Below are positions 16,693 to 25,980 of a DNA stretch of 64,000 bases, one piece after another (position 1 is the stretch's first letter; the number at the start of each line of letters is the position of its first letter). Under the pieces are notes generated by a model. It was not told the origin of the DNA. It worked only from the letters and a program-made list of their open reading frames with translations, and made no database searches. This DNA comes from Cryobacterium sp. Y57 (lineage in GTDB: Bacteria > Actinomycetota > Actinomycetes > Actinomycetales > Microbacteriaceae). Position numbers and translations under genes: made by a program. Location of the stretch: NCBI RefSeq assembly GCF_002929505.1, contig NZ_PJJL01000073.1, positions 308,948 to 372,947 of the forward strand, written 5' to 3'.

Positions 16693-18168
16693 TCAGTGGC
16701 CGGTACGGTCATTTAAGCTGCCCAGGAGGAAAGCTTCGCTGAGCACAGCGCGTTTGAAGACACCCAGGTGCAAGGACTCATTCGGGCTGTGCGCCCGGGA
16801 ATCCGGGTCTTCAACTCCGGTCACGAGAATCTGGGCGGCCGGAAACACTCGCACCAAATCGGCGATAAACGGGATTGACCCACCGACACCGATGTCGACA
16901 GGAGGAACACCCCAGGCAGCCGTCATGGCGGAACGAGCCTCGTTCACGGCCCATCCACTGGTATCAACGAGGAAGGGCTCGCCGGTATCCACGTCGTCGA
17001 TCTCAACAACCGCGCCGAACGGCGCGTTCTCTCGAAGGTGCGTCTCGATCGCCGCGGCGGCGTGTACGGCGGACTGCCCGGGGGCGATCCGCGTGCTGAG
17101 CCGAACCGTCACCGCCGGGGTGAGTGTGTTGGAGGCGTTGTCGACGGTCGGTGCGTCGATTCCCGTCACTGTGAGAGCTGGCTGCGACCAGATTCGACTC
17201 AGGATAGAGCCGTGGCCGATCGGGCTGACGCCGGGCAACAGGCCCGTTTCTGCCCGAAGCTGATCTTCGGAATAGTCCGGCGTGGGAACATCGATGCTGG
17301 TGAGGCCGGCGACGGCCACCGAGCCGTCTTCGTGATAAAGAGTAGCGAGCAGCTTGATGGTCGCGAGCATGGCATCGGGGACTGCTCCGCCGAACATGCC
17401 GGAGTGTGAGGCGTGCGCGAGGGTGCGCACGGTTAGCCGGAGTGTGACGTTACCGCGAAGGGCCGTCGTGATGGCGGGCGTGTTGATGTCCCAGTTGTTT
17501 GAATCGGCCACGACGATCACGTCTCCGCGCAGGGCCTCACGGTTTTCATCGAGGAAGGTGGCAAAGGAACGACTTCCGAATTCCTCCTCCCCCTCGATAA
17601 ACAGCGCTATTCCCAGATCGAAATCAGGACCGACTGCCGCGACGAGAGCGCGGATGGACGCGACGTGGGCCATGACGCCGGCCTTGTCGTCAGCAGCTCC
17701 TCGCCCATACAAGCGGTCTCCGCGCACCGTAGGCGTAAACGGATCGGACTCCCAATCTTCGTCCTTGCCCGGGGGCTGTACGTCGTGGTGGGCATAGAGC
17801 AAAACCGTCGGCCGGCCATTGCGGGCTGCGCGCGACGCCAATATCGCCGGCTGCCCCAGCTCCGTGCCGCCGCCGGTGCTGCTCGGCCCGATGCCGGCCT
17901 GCACGATATCGACCGACTCGAAGACGTCGAGCCCGCGCACCAGCGCCGCGACGGCGTCGGCACTAGCGGCGACGGGTGCAGGATCAAACGCTGCCCAGGA
18001 CACCGATGGAATGCGCACCAGCGCGCACAGGTCGGCGATCGTGCTGGGTAGGCCTAGTTCGACCGCGGCGCGGAGGCCGGCCCGTGCACCAGAATCGGCG
18101 GCTGAATTGCGCGCATCGTCGAGCGCCCGGCCGGTGGAAGAAGAATTTGTCTGTGGGTTACCCGTCAT
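16693..18168 (-). CDS. M20 family dipeptidase (ArgE/DapE/CPG2 superfamily)
   Basis: This is a cytoplasmic di-zinc peptidase that probably hydrolyses dipeptides. The 491 residues show the metallopeptidase landmarks: LYAHHDVQP with the first zinc histidine and catalytic aspartate, GRGAADDKAG with the bridging aspartate, EGEEEFGS with the general-base glutamate, and a lid domain with SHSGMFGG. The exact substrate cannot be read from sequence. The ATG at 18168 lies 7 bases after a TAAGAT hexamer. It is divergent from the DUF3043 gene, with a 38-bp gap. Confidence 0.88.
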   Translation of the reverse strand: MTGNPQTNSSSTGRALDDARNSAADSGARAGLRAAVELGLPSTIADLCALVRIPSVSWAAFDPAPVAASADAVAALVRGLDVFESVDIVQAGIGPSSTGGGTELGQPAILASRAARNGRPTVLLYAHHDVQPPGKDEDWESDPFTPTVRGDRLYGRGAADDKAGVMAHVASIRALVAAVGPDFDLGIALFIEGEEEFGSRSFATFLDENREALRGDVIVVADSNNWDINTPAITTALRGNVTLRLTVRTLAHASHSGMFGGAVPDAMLATIKLLATLYHEDGSVAVAGLTSIDVPTPDYSEDQLRAETGLLPGVSPIGHGSILSRIWSQPALTVTGIDAPTVDNASNTLTPAVTVRLSTRIAPGQSAVHAAAAIETHLRENAPFGAVVEIDDVDTGEPFLVDTSGWAVNEARSAMTAAWGVPPVDIGVGGSIPFIADLVRVFPAAQILVTGVEDPDSRAHSPNESLHLGVFKRAVLSEAFLLGSLNDRTGH

Positions 18169-18181
18169 ACCGGTAATCTTA
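18166..18181 (-). promoter_or_regulatory. putative leaderless promoter -10 of the M20 peptidase
   Basis: On the minus strand TAAGAT (18181-18176), 7 bases, then ATG. No Shine-Dalgarno sequence lies between them. Confidence 0.55.
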
Positions 18182-18206
18182 AGGCACCCAATTGCAAGGA
18201 TTTGAT

Positions 18207-18800
18207 GTGGCTAAGCACCCCGTAAACCCCGACGCCCAGCCGTCGATTGAAAGCGCCGACGAGACCGCAGTGCGGCTAAGTCTCTCGCACACCGCCGGTA
18301 AAGGTCAGGCGACCCCGACCCGCAAAAGGCAGGAGGCGGCTAACAAACGCCCCCTGGTTCCGGATGACCGCAAGCTCGCCGCCAAGCAGGCACGCGTCAA
18401 GTCGAGCGCTGCGCGTGACGTGGCCAGAGCTGGCATGGCCGCCGGCATCGACAAGTACTTGCCGCTGCGTGAACGTGGCCTGCAGAAGCGCTATGTCCGT
18501 GACTATGTCGATGCCCGGTTCAGTGTCGGTGAATTGATGATCCCGATCATGTTCTTGGTTATTCTGCTCAGCACGATTCCTAGCATTGCCAGCGTGTCCC
18601 TGATTGCGCTCTGGGCATTTTTCATTTTCGCCGTCGTCGACTGCGTTGTTCTCGGTTTTGTGCTGACCAAGAAAATCGAGGCCAAGTTCGGTTCTGACAA
18701 GGCCGAACGCATCCGCTGGTATGCGGCCATGCGTGCGTTGCAGCTTCGCCCGATGCGTCTGCCCAAGCCGCAGGTCAAGCGCCGTCAGTACCCGGTCTAA
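18207..18800 (+). CDS. DUF3043 membrane protein
   Basis: Function unknown; the family is widespread in Actinobacteria. The 197-residue product has a long basic cytoplasmic N-terminus (about residues 30-110, many Lys and Arg), a hairpin of two membrane helices (about 112-130 and 135-155), and a short basic tail. I set the start at the GTG at 18207, which has AAGGA 7 bases upstream; a TTG at 18192 is less likely. It converges with the phosphodiesterase gene. Confidence 0.85.
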   Translation: MAKHPVNPDAQPSIESADETAVRLSLSHTAGKGQATPTRKRQEAANKRPLVPDDRKLAAKQARVKSSAARDVARAGMAAGIDKYLPLRERGLQKRYVRDYVDARFSVGELMIPIMFLVILLSTIPSIASVSLIALWAFFIFAVVDCVVLGFVLTKKIEAKFGSDKAERIRWYAAMRALQLRPMRLPKPQVKRRQYPV

Positions 18801-18833
18801 TCCCGCAGGATGCCTACGGGCGGCTTCGGCGTA

Positions 18834-19979
18834 TTAGCGCGCGAAGGCGCCCGCGCGGATGAGTGGCACACGCACTTCCTCATCCGTGAGGGAACCGTGT
18901 TGCCCGATCATGCCGCGGGCTTTCTGGTTGGTCGGACGGGAGTCGTAATAAGCGATCGACTTGCGGGCGGCGACGAGCACGTCCCCGATGCGCGGCAGTA
19001 CCTCGTCGGCAACGCGTCCGTACAGGCCGGCCGAGACGGCTTCAGAGCGCGTGTAGACCCATGCGCGGTCCCCCTCTGACGCACGCCAGGCGTCGGCCAG
19101 CGTGTCAGCGGTCACCGACGACTGCTGATAATCGAGGTAGAGCTGTACACAACGCGGGTCTCCCGCGACGTGCCGTACGCCGGCCACAAGGGCGGGTTCG
19201 GTGTCGAACAATACGTGCCTGACGCTTGGAACGTCGATCACACCATGGTCGGCGGTGAGCAGCAGACCCTCGTCGGAACGGAGTGTCGCAGCGAAGCGGA
19301 ATACTTCGGCGTCGAGGGTCTCGAGCTGAGCCAGCCACCGATCGGACTCCCACCCGTGTGCGTGCGCTGCCACGTCAAGCTCGGCCACGTACAGATAGAT
19401 CAGGGCCGTCGGGTTGGCGTTGAGGATGCCGCGGGCGGCCGCGAAGCGATCGGCTACCGAGTCAGCGGATACGTAGTGGGCGCCGCGCAGGACCGCCTGG
19501 GTGAAGCCAGAGGCCACGAATCGTTTCGGGCCGATCGCGAAACTCGGCACATTTTCATCGGTGGCCAGATCGAAGACGGTCCGGGCACGCTGCCAGGTGG
19601 CCGGTTGCATGCCGTCGTCCCATCCGGTGAGCTGGTTGACCACGCGGTCGTTGGCCTCGTCGAGAACCTGGTAGCCGACCAGCCCGTGCTGGCCCGGTTC
19701 CACGCCGGTCGTGAGCGACGCGATTCCCGCAACCGTCGTGGCGGGGAAGACACCGTCGATGATGCTGGATTTGTTGAGCCGGGAAGACAGGAACCGGGCG
19801 TGTCCAGCGCGTGCCCGAAGCGAGCTGACGCCGAGCCCATCCGCCAGAATCACGATCGCCTTGTGTGCCGGGGGCAAATCCAACGCATTCGGCCGGGCGC
19901 ACACGGCGCTGAGGGAACTGGTCAGAACATCGGCAAGCCGCAGGGCACTGAATTGGCGGGCCGGTAGCATGGTGGGCAT
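18834..19979 (-). CDS. nucleotide pyrophosphatase/phosphodiesterase-like protein (alkaline phosphatase superfamily)
   Basis: Probably a metal-dependent phosphodiesterase or pyrophosphatase. The 381 residues contain the family elements in order: VILADGLG with the first metal aspartate, FPATTVAGIASLTTG with the threonine nucleophile, PGQHGLVGY, and TADHGVIDVP with Asp and His ligands near residue 250. There is no signal peptide, so it is probably cytoplasmic, unlike most secreted NPP enzymes. The substrate is not evident. It is divergent from parC. Confidence 0.85.
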   Translation of the reverse strand: MPTMLPARQFSALRLADVLTSSLSAVCARPNALDLPPAHKAIVILADGLGVSSLRARAGHARFLSSRLNKSSIIDGVFPATTVAGIASLTTGVEPGQHGLVGYQVLDEANDRVVNQLTGWDDGMQPATWQRARTVFDLATDENVPSFAIGPKRFVASGFTQAVLRGAHYVSADSVADRFAAARGILNANPTALIYLYVAELDVAAHAHGWESDRWLAQLETLDAEVFRFAATLRSDEGLLLTADHGVIDVPSVRHVLFDTEPALVAGVRHVAGDPRCVQLYLDYQQSSVTADTLADAWRASEGDRAWVYTRSEAVSAGLYGRVADEVLPRIGDVLVAARKSIAYYDSRPTNQKARGMIGQHGSLTDEEVRVPLIRAGAFAR

Positions 19980-20099
19980 CGGGTCTTATTCTTGCACAGG
20001 GATGAACCCGGGCCCAGCGCTCTCGAGAGCGCTTCCTACGTAGTGCAGTGGTGACCGGTTCAATCGGTTTCCGCCGCACGATTGAAGCAGAATTTTTCA

Positions 20100-22589
20100 A
20101 TGAGCCGCTCAGACAGCACCCCAATAGTCGCCACCACAGCCAGCACCGAACGCATCGAAGACGTCGATGTGTCGGTGGAGATGCAGGGGTCGTTCCTCGA
20201 ATACGCGTACTCGGTGATCTACTCCCGGGCCCTGCCTGACGCCAGGGACGGTCTCAAACCCGTGCAGCGGCGCATTCTGTACCAGATGAGCGAAATGGGG
20301 TTGCGTCCCGACAAAGGGCACGTGAAGAGCGCCCGCGTAGTCGGTGAAGTGATGGGCAAGCTCCACCCGCACGGCGATACCGCGATCTATGACGCCCTCG
20401 TGCGCATGGCCCAGTCGTTTTCACTTCGCGTTCCGCTCATCGACGGGCATGGCAACTTCGGTTCCCTCGATGACGGGCCAGCTGCTCCCCGTTACACTGA
20501 GGCGCGCCTCGCGGCCCCAGCGTTGGCGATGACCGAAAATCTCGACGAGGACGTCGTCGATTTCGTGCCGAATTACGATAACCAGCTCACTCAGCCTGAC
20601 GTGCTGCCGGCTGCGTATCCCAATCTTCTCGTCAACGGCACCAGCGGCATCGCCGTCGGCATGGCGACGAACATGGCTCCCCACAACCTGATCGAAGTCG
20701 TCGGGGCGGCCCGGCACCTGTTGGCGCACCCGAACGCGACTCTCGACGACGTTATGGAATTCGTGCCGGGGCCCGACCTGCCGACCGGTGGAACCATCGT
20801 CGGCCTCGCCGGCATAAAGGATGCGTACAGTACGGGCCGCGGGAGTTTCAAAACCCGCGCCCGCGTCTCGGTCGAGGCGATCAGCGCTCGCAAGACCGGA
20901 CTCGTCGTGACCGAACTGCCCTATCTGGTCGGCCCGGAAAAAGTGATCGAAAAGATCAAGGATGGCGTCAACTCTAAAAAACTCAGTGGCATCTCGGACG
21001 TGACCGACCTCACTGACCGTACCAAAGGATTGCGCCTGGTCATCGGAATCAAGACTGGCTTCAGCCCCGACGCCGTGCTCGAGCAGCTCTACCGCTACAC
21101 ACCCCTGGAAGATTCCTTCAACATCAACGCTGTCGCCCTGGTCAACGGCGCCCCGCAGACGTTGGGGTTGCTTGAACTGCTGCACGTTTACGTGAACCAC
21201 CGAATTGAGGTCGTCACCAGGCGCTCGGCGTACCGGCTGGCCCGTCGCAGGGAACGGCTGCACCTCGTGCTCGGCCTGCTCGTCGCGATTGTCGACATTG
21301 ACGAGGTCATTCAGGTTATTCGAGCCAGCGACGACGCCGAACAGGCTCGTGCCAAGCTGATCGACGTGTTCGAGCTCAGCCAGATCCAGGCTGAGTACAT
21401 TCTCGAATTGCGGTTGCGGCGCTTGACCAGGTTTTCTCGTATTGAACTCGAAGCCGAACGCGACCAGTTGCTCGCCGAGATCGCGAAACTCGAGAAGTTG
21501 CTGTCGTCGAAAGCGGCCATTCGCACGCTCGTCTCCGAGGAACTCGGTGCTGTCGCCGAAAAGTTCGGCACTCCGCGGCGCACGGTACTGACCGAGGCCA
21601 AGCCGAGCATTGCTGGCCTGTCGGCGGCTGCCGCCAAACGCCAGGCCGCGGTGCTCGAGGTGCAGGACATTCCCACTCGGGTGTTCCTGAGCGTGACCGG
21701 GCGTGTTGCCCGGGTAGATCTGGTCGCGGTCGACGACGCCGCACCTCCGCGGATCCAACCGCCGCAGCGCCGCAGCAAGCACGATGCCGTGCTGTCGACG
21801 CTCGACACAACGAGCCGTACGGAGGTGGGGGCCGTGACTAATCGCGGCCGGCTCATCCGCTTCTCTCCCGTCGACCTTCCGGTGATGCCGGCGACGTCTA
21901 TTCAGCTGGCGGCCGGCGTGCGGATCAGCGAGTATCTCGTACTGCCCGACAAAAAAGAACATGTGTTGGCCATTGTCTCGCTCGACTCCGATCGGGCAAT
22001 CGCGCTCGGCACGCGGCACGGAGTTGTCAAGCGGGTCACTCCTGGCGACTGGGCCAACAAACCCGACTTCGAGATCATCGCGCTCAAGCCGAAGGACGAG
22101 GTGGTCGGTGCCGTGCAGGGCTCCGAGGAGGACGAGCTGGTCTTCATCTCCTCGGATGCGCAGCTGCTGCGCTTCAACGCCTCGGGTGTGCGCCCCCAGG
22201 GCCGAGCGGCCGGAGGAATGGCCGGAATCAAGCTGACGCCGGGCGAAACCGCCGTGTTCTTTTCCAGCCTGTCGATAGAGGACGTCACCACTGCTGTCGT
22301 GGCCACAGTGGCATCGAGCAGTCAGACACTGCCCGGCACAGACCCCGGCAGTGCGAAGCAGAGCGACTTCTCGGAATATCCGGCTAAGGGACGCGCCACC
22401 GGCGGCGTGCGCGCCCAACGCTTCCTGAAGGGTGAAGACACCCTCGCGGTGGCCTGGGTCGGTCGCTCCCCCGCCCGCGCCGTTGCCCCGGACGGGACTC
22501 CGCGCACCCTGCCGGATTCCGGCTCCCGCCGTGACGCCTCCGGAGTGATGCTCGACGCCCTGGTCGGAGCCATCGGCGCCGAGATCTAG
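20100..22589 (+). CDS. parC: DNA topoisomerase IV/gyrase-type subunit A (ParC)
   Basis: This is the DNA breaking and rejoining subunit of a type IIA topoisomerase. From the ATG at 20100 it has 829 residues, with the winged-helix breakage domain carrying the catalytic Tyr132 in APRYTEARL, a coiled-coil tower, and a C-terminal beta-pinwheel. The GyrA-box is degenerate ([13 protein letters not shown]), which, with pairing to the parE gene next door, argues for topoisomerase IV rather than gyrase A. The quinolone-pocket segment [12 protein letters not shown] has Thr94 where E. coli GyrA has Ser83, and keeps Asp98. It converges with parE, 26 bp between stops. Confidence 0.88.
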   Translation: MSRSDSTPIVATTASTERIEDVDVSVEMQGSFLEYAYSVIYSRALPDARDGLKPVQRRILYQMSEMGLRPDKGHVKSARVVGEVMGKLHPHGDTAIYDALVRMAQSFSLRVPLIDGHGNFGSLDDGPAAPRYTEARLAAPALAMTENLDEDVVDFVPNYDNQLTQPDVLPAAYPNLLVNGTSGIAVGMATNMAPHNLIEVVGAARHLLAHPNATLDDVMEFVPGPDLPTGGTIVGLAGIKDAYSTGRGSFKTRARVSVEAISARKTGLVVTELPYLVGPEKVIEKIKDGVNSKKLSGISDVTDLTDRTKGLRLVIGIKTGFSPDAVLEQLYRYTPLEDSFNINAVALVNGAPQTLGLLELLHVYVNHRIEVVTRRSAYRLARRRERLHLVLGLLVAIVDIDEVIQVIRASDDAEQARAKLIDVFELSQIQAEYILELRLRRLTRFSRIELEAERDQLLAEIAKLEKLLSSKAAIRTLVSEELGAVAEKFGTPRRTVLTEAKPSIAGLSAAAAKRQAAVLEVQDIPTRVFLSVTGRVARVDLVAVDDAAPPRIQPPQRRSKHDAVLSTLDTTSRTEVGAVTNRGRLIRFSPVDLPVMPATSIQLAAGVRISEYLVLPDKKEHVLAIVSLDSDRAIALGTRHGVVKRVTPGDWANKPDFEIIALKPKDEVVGAVQGSEEDELVFISSDAQLLRFNASGVRPQGRAAGGMAGIKLTPGETAVFFSSLSIEDVTTAVVATVASSSQTLPGTDPGSAKQSDFSEYPAKGRATGGVRAQRFLKGEDTLAVAWVGRSPARAVAPDGTPRTLPDSGSRRDASGVMLDALVGAIGAEI

Positions 22590-22615
22590 CCTGACGGGGC
22601 CGCGAAAGCGACTCG

Positions 22616-24703
22616 TTAGACGTCGATGCGGTCTCGGGAGAGCTTGTCGGAGCTGTCGATGATGAATTCTTTACGCGGGGCGACGTCGTTGCCCATCAGT
22701 AGCTCGAACACCTTGCCGGCGGACTCGGCATCGTCGACGCGTACCCGCCGCAGGGTGCGGTGGGCTCGTTCCATGGTCGTGGTCGCGAGCTGGTCGGCAT
22801 CCATTTCACCCAGGCCTTTGTAACGTTGGATGGGGTCCTGATAGCGCCGGTTCTTCTTCTCCAGTGCGCTGAGCACCCCCTGTAGTTCAGCCTCCGAGTA
22901 GGTGTAGATGGTTTCATTGGGTTTGGTGCCCGGGTTCATCACGACGACCCGATGCAGGGGTGGTACGGCGGCAAACACGCGGCCCTCGGTGATCATCGGA
23001 CGCATGTAGCGGAAAAACAGCGTGAGGAGCAGGGTGCGAATATGAGCGCCATCGACGTCGGCGTCGCTCATGATGATGACCTTGCCGTAGCGCGCCGCCG
23101 ACAGGTCGAAGCTGCGCCCGGAACCGGCGCCGATCACCTGGATGATCGAGGCGCACTCCGTGTTGGAGAGCATGTCGGCAACCGATGCCTTCTGCACGTT
23201 CAGGATCTTGCCCCGAATCGGCAACAACGCCTGGTGCTCGCTGTCGCGGGCGAGTTTCGCGGTGCCGAGGGCCGAGTCGCCCTCCACGATGAAAAGCTCG
23301 CTCGTGGACACGTCGTTGCTGCGGCAGTCGACCAGTTTGGCCGGCAGGGAAGAGCTTTCCAGGGCGTTTTTGCGTCGCTGGGTCTCTTTGTGCGCTCGGG
23401 CTGATATGCGCGATTTCATCTCGGCGACGATCTTGTCGAGCAGCAACGCTGACTGTGTCTTGTCGTCGCGTTTGGGCGAGGTGTACCGCTCGGCCATAGC
23501 CTTCGCGACGACGGTGGCGACGATTGCTCGCACCGCGGGGGTGCCGAGCACTTCCTTGGTCTGACCCTCGAACTGCGGTTCGGGGAGGCGCACGGTGAGC
23601 ACGGCGGTGAGCCCGGCCATAACGTCGTCCTTGTCGAGTTTGTCGCTGCCGACTTTGAGACGGCGGGCGTTCAGGTCTACCTGCGCTCGAAGAAACTTCA
23701 GCAGTCCCAGGTCGAAGCCGGCCTGGTGGGTGCCGCCCTTGGGGGTGGCGATAATATTGACGAAGCTCTGCACGATCGTGTCGTAGCCGGTGCCCCAGCG
23801 CAGCGCGATGTCCACCTCGCAGTCGCGCACGAGCTCGGTCGGGACCATGGCGCCCGTGTCGGTGAGCACTGGCACGGTTTCACTGAAGGTGCCGTTGCCG
23901 GTCAGTCGCCAGGTGTCGGTGATCGGGGCATCCGGTGCGAGGTGTTCGACGAATTCTGAGATGCCCCCGTCGAACTGGAACAGGCTGATCACCGGCTCAT
24001 CGCTACGGCGGTCGGCGACCTCGATCGCAAGGCCGGGTACGAGGAATGCCGTCTGACGGGCACGGCTCAGCACCTCGTCGGTCTGAAACGATGCGCCCTT
24101 GGTGAAGATCTGTCGGTCGGCCCAATAGCGGATACGAGTTCCGGTCACACCGCGCTTGACCTTTCCGATGACACGCAGTTCACTCTGGTTTTCAAACGGA
24201 GTGAACGGGGCATCGGGGCTCTTTTCCCCCGAATCGGCAAACAGGCCCGGTTCTCCCCGGTGAAACGACATGGCCCAGGTCTTGCCGTCGCGATCGACTT
24301 CGACGTCCAGACGTTCGGACAGAGCATTGACGACGGACGCTCCCACGCCGTGCAGACCACCGGACGCCGCGTATGAGCCGCTGCCGAATTTTCCACCCGC
24401 GTGCAGTTTGGTGAACACAACCTCAACGCCGGTCAATCCGGTCTTGGGCTCGATATCGACCGGGATTCCCCGGGCGGTGTCGCGCACCTCGACGCTGTGG
24501 TCCGGATGCAGCTCAATGTTGATGCTGGCACCGTGGCCACCCAAAGCCTCGTCGACGGAGTTGTCGATGATCTCCCACAGGCAATGCATCAATCCGCGCG
24601 AGTCGGTGGAACCGATGTACATACCGGGGCGTTTGCGCACTGCCTCGAGTCCCTCAAGGACTGACAGGTGGCGCGCGGAATAGTCAGAGCTCACAACATC
24701 CAA
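22616..24703 (-). CDS. parE: DNA topoisomerase IV/gyrase-type subunit B (ParE)
   Basis: ParE is the ATPase subunit partnering ParC. The roughly 695-residue protein has the GHKL ATPase domain (EIIDNSVDEA, DTARGIPVD, GGLHGVGASVVNALS), the transducer domain, and the TOPRIM domain with EGDSALG and the DADVDGAHIRTLLLTLFFRYM metal site. It ends with the usual C-terminal PIQRYKGLGEM segment. The start may be the TTG at 24703 or the GTG at 24694, which lies 8 bases after a TATTCT hexamer; neither has a Shine-Dalgarno sequence. Confidence 0.9.
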   Translation of the reverse strand: MDVVSSDYSARHLSVLEGLEAVRKRPGMYIGSTDSRGLMHCLWEIIDNSVDEALGGHGASINIELHPDHSVEVRDTARGIPVDIEPKTGLTGVEVVFTKLHAGGKFGSGSYAASGGLHGVGASVVNALSERLDVEVDRDGKTWAMSFHRGEPGLFADSGEKSPDAPFTPFENQSELRVIGKVKRGVTGTRIRYWADRQIFTKGASFQTDEVLSRARQTAFLVPGLAIEVADRRSDEPVISLFQFDGGISEFVEHLAPDAPITDTWRLTGNGTFSETVPVLTDTGAMVPTELVRDCEVDIALRWGTGYDTIVQSFVNIIATPKGGTHQAGFDLGLLKFLRAQVDLNARRLKVGSDKLDKDDVMAGLTAVLTVRLPEPQFEGQTKEVLGTPAVRAIVATVVAKAMAERYTSPKRDDKTQSALLLDKIVAEMKSRISARAHKETQRRKNALESSSLPAKLVDCRSNDVSTSELFIVEGDSALGTAKLARDSEHQALLPIRGKILNVQKASVADMLSNTECASIIQVIGAGSGRSFDLSAARYGKVIIMSDADVDGAHIRTLLLTLFFRYMRPMITEGRVFAAVPPLHRVVVMNPGTKPNETIYTYSEAELQGVLSALEKKNRRYQDPIQRYKGLGEMDADQLATTTMERAHRTLRRVRVDDAESAGKVFELLMGNDVAPRKEFIIDSSDKLSRDRIDV

Positions 24704-24877
24704 GAATACCGGCCCCGACCGGCAATCTTTCGCGCGGAGACGGCTGGCCGCGACTCACCATTCACCGCAACACGTCTACGCGGTGAGCGAAATACCCGCC
24801 AAACAACTCGTCGAAAGCCCTGCAGCGTGTTTACATTAGATAAGAGGGTTCATGCATTCAATCTGGAGGAGGAGAAA

Positions 24878-25114
24878 ATGTCCCAGATCGCCACTGAAAA
24901 TGGTTCCGTAGCCAACCAGGGTGCCCCCCACCAGCTCACCGCAGCCGATCGCTGCGACGCTTGCGGCGCCCAGGCTTACATTCGTGTCGTCGTGAAGAAC
25001 AGCGAACTGCTGTTCTGCGCACACCACGGCCGTAAGCACCAAGAGAAGCTCGCGGCCATCGCTGAAAGCTGGCACGACGAGTCGAGCCGACTGCTCGAAG
25101 ATCAGCGGTCCTAG
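24878..25114 (+). CDS. small zinc-binding protein, DUF7455-like
   Basis: Function unknown. The 78-residue product has the paired-cysteine pattern CDACGAQ at about 28-34 and FCAHH near 47-51, which suggests one structural zinc. The family is a common small actinobacterial gene near sigA. It has a very strong ribosome binding site, GGAGGAGGAG, ending 4 bases before the ATG, so it is probably highly expressed. A GC-rich terminator follows. Earlier in-frame codons are not supported. Confidence 0.85.
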   Translation: MSQIATENGSVANQGAPHQLTAADRCDACGAQAYIRVVVKNSELLFCAHHGRKHQEKLAAIAESWHDESSRLLEDQRS

Positions 25115-25140
25115 CCGACCCAGCGATTTCAGAACGGATG

Positions 25141-25178
25141 CCGCGCAGGCGGCTGGCTTCGGCCGGCAACCTGCGCGG
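25141..25178. terminator. terminator hairpin between DUF7455 and gatD
   Basis: CCGCGCAGG at 25141-25149 pairs with CCTGCGCGG at 25170-25178, with an inner GCTGGC-TTCG-GCCGGC hairpin. TTTGCTCGTT follows on the plus strand. It separates two convergent genes and may serve both. Confidence 0.7.
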
Positions 25179-25218
25179 TTTGCTCGTTATTGTGAGCCGA
25201 ATCTCGTCTATGAGGCCG

Positions 25219-25980
25219 CTATTCGACTGACTGTCCGAGGCGCGCGGCCACTTGATTGCGTGCTGCCCGCGCGGTTTCATCCACCAATTCTGACCTTGCC
25301 CCCCGTGAGTAACGGAGACCGGAACGCTTGAAGGCTGCCTGTAAGAGGTGATCAGCCAAGGCCGGGTTGCGCGCGAGCACCGGCCCGTGCAAGTGCGTAC
25401 AGAACACCTCGCCCATGGTCAGTCCCTCAATCTGCGGTCCGTTCGCCGGAGCGTCCGAGTTGCCGGTGCCGTAGATAACCCGTCCGAGCGGACTGGCTTC
25501 GGCGCCGACATAGTCGCGGGCGTGATTTTCAAACCCGACCAGCCGCCCATACTTGGACGCGACGATGATGTCATCGGTCGCGCGCGCAGCACGCGGCACC
25601 GCGTGGCCAGCCACGAGCCCGAGTCCCTCCAACGCCGTGCCATCCGCCCGATCGATGCCCCAGCTCAGCAATTCCCAACCCGTTCCGATTGCCAGGATGG
25701 GCACACCGGAGTTGGACCAGACGCGCAGTTCTTCGACCAGCGTGCGCAGTGCGTCCCTCGCCGGCAGGAGGGCAGCATCCGTTCCTGAACCCACTGACAC
25801 CGCGTCCACGTGTTCGGGCAAGTCCGCCCGAGAATGTACTTCGACTACCCGGGCGTCGTGACCGTTCCACCGAATGCGCTGCGCGAGGACCCGGGCGTTG
25901 CCAGCATCACCATTCGTGTCGAGCAGGCGCGGCAGCAGCGAGACGACCGTGAACGGCCGGTCAAGCGAAGTGGCGGTCAT
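25219..25980 (-). CDS. gatD: GatD-like glutamine amidotransferase lacking the nucleophile cysteine
   Basis: Canonical GatD is the glutaminase partner of MurT; together they amidate the alpha-carboxyl of D-Glu in lipid II. This 253-residue homologue keeps the fold, the GFENH segment near residue 149 and the catalytic-type histidine H198 in THLHGP. The nucleophile elbow, normally AICGGYQ, reads AIGTGWELL at 97-105: Gly99 stands where the cysteine should be, and no other cysteine is near. By sequence it should not hydrolyse glutamine. Its start overlaps the murT stop by 4 bp, so it is co-translated with a similarly altered MurT. Confidence 0.85.
   Translation of the reverse strand: MTATSLDRPFTVVSLLPRLLDTNGDAGNARVLAQRIRWNGHDARVVEVHSRADLPEHVDAVSVGSGTDAALLPARDALRTLVEELRVWSNSGVPILAIGTGWELLSWGIDRADGTALEGLGLVAGHAVPRAARATDDIIVASKYGRLVGFENHARDYVGAEASPLGRVIYGTGNSDAPANGPQIEGLTMGEVFCTHLHGPVLARNPALADHLLQAAFKRSGLRYSRGARSELVDETARAARNQVAARLGQSVE

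Noticed and set aside
20421..22418. 665-codon open frame antisense to parC
   Set aside because: A GC-rich shadow: the plus-strand frame is an intact topoisomerase with all motifs, and the antisense product is His/Arg/Gln-rich with no known domain.
20100..24703. Naming the pair gyrA/gyrB
   Set aside because: The GyrA-box is degenerate and the convergent layout differs from the usual adjacent gyrB-gyrA order near dnaA; topoisomerase IV fits better, though a full phylogeny was not possible.
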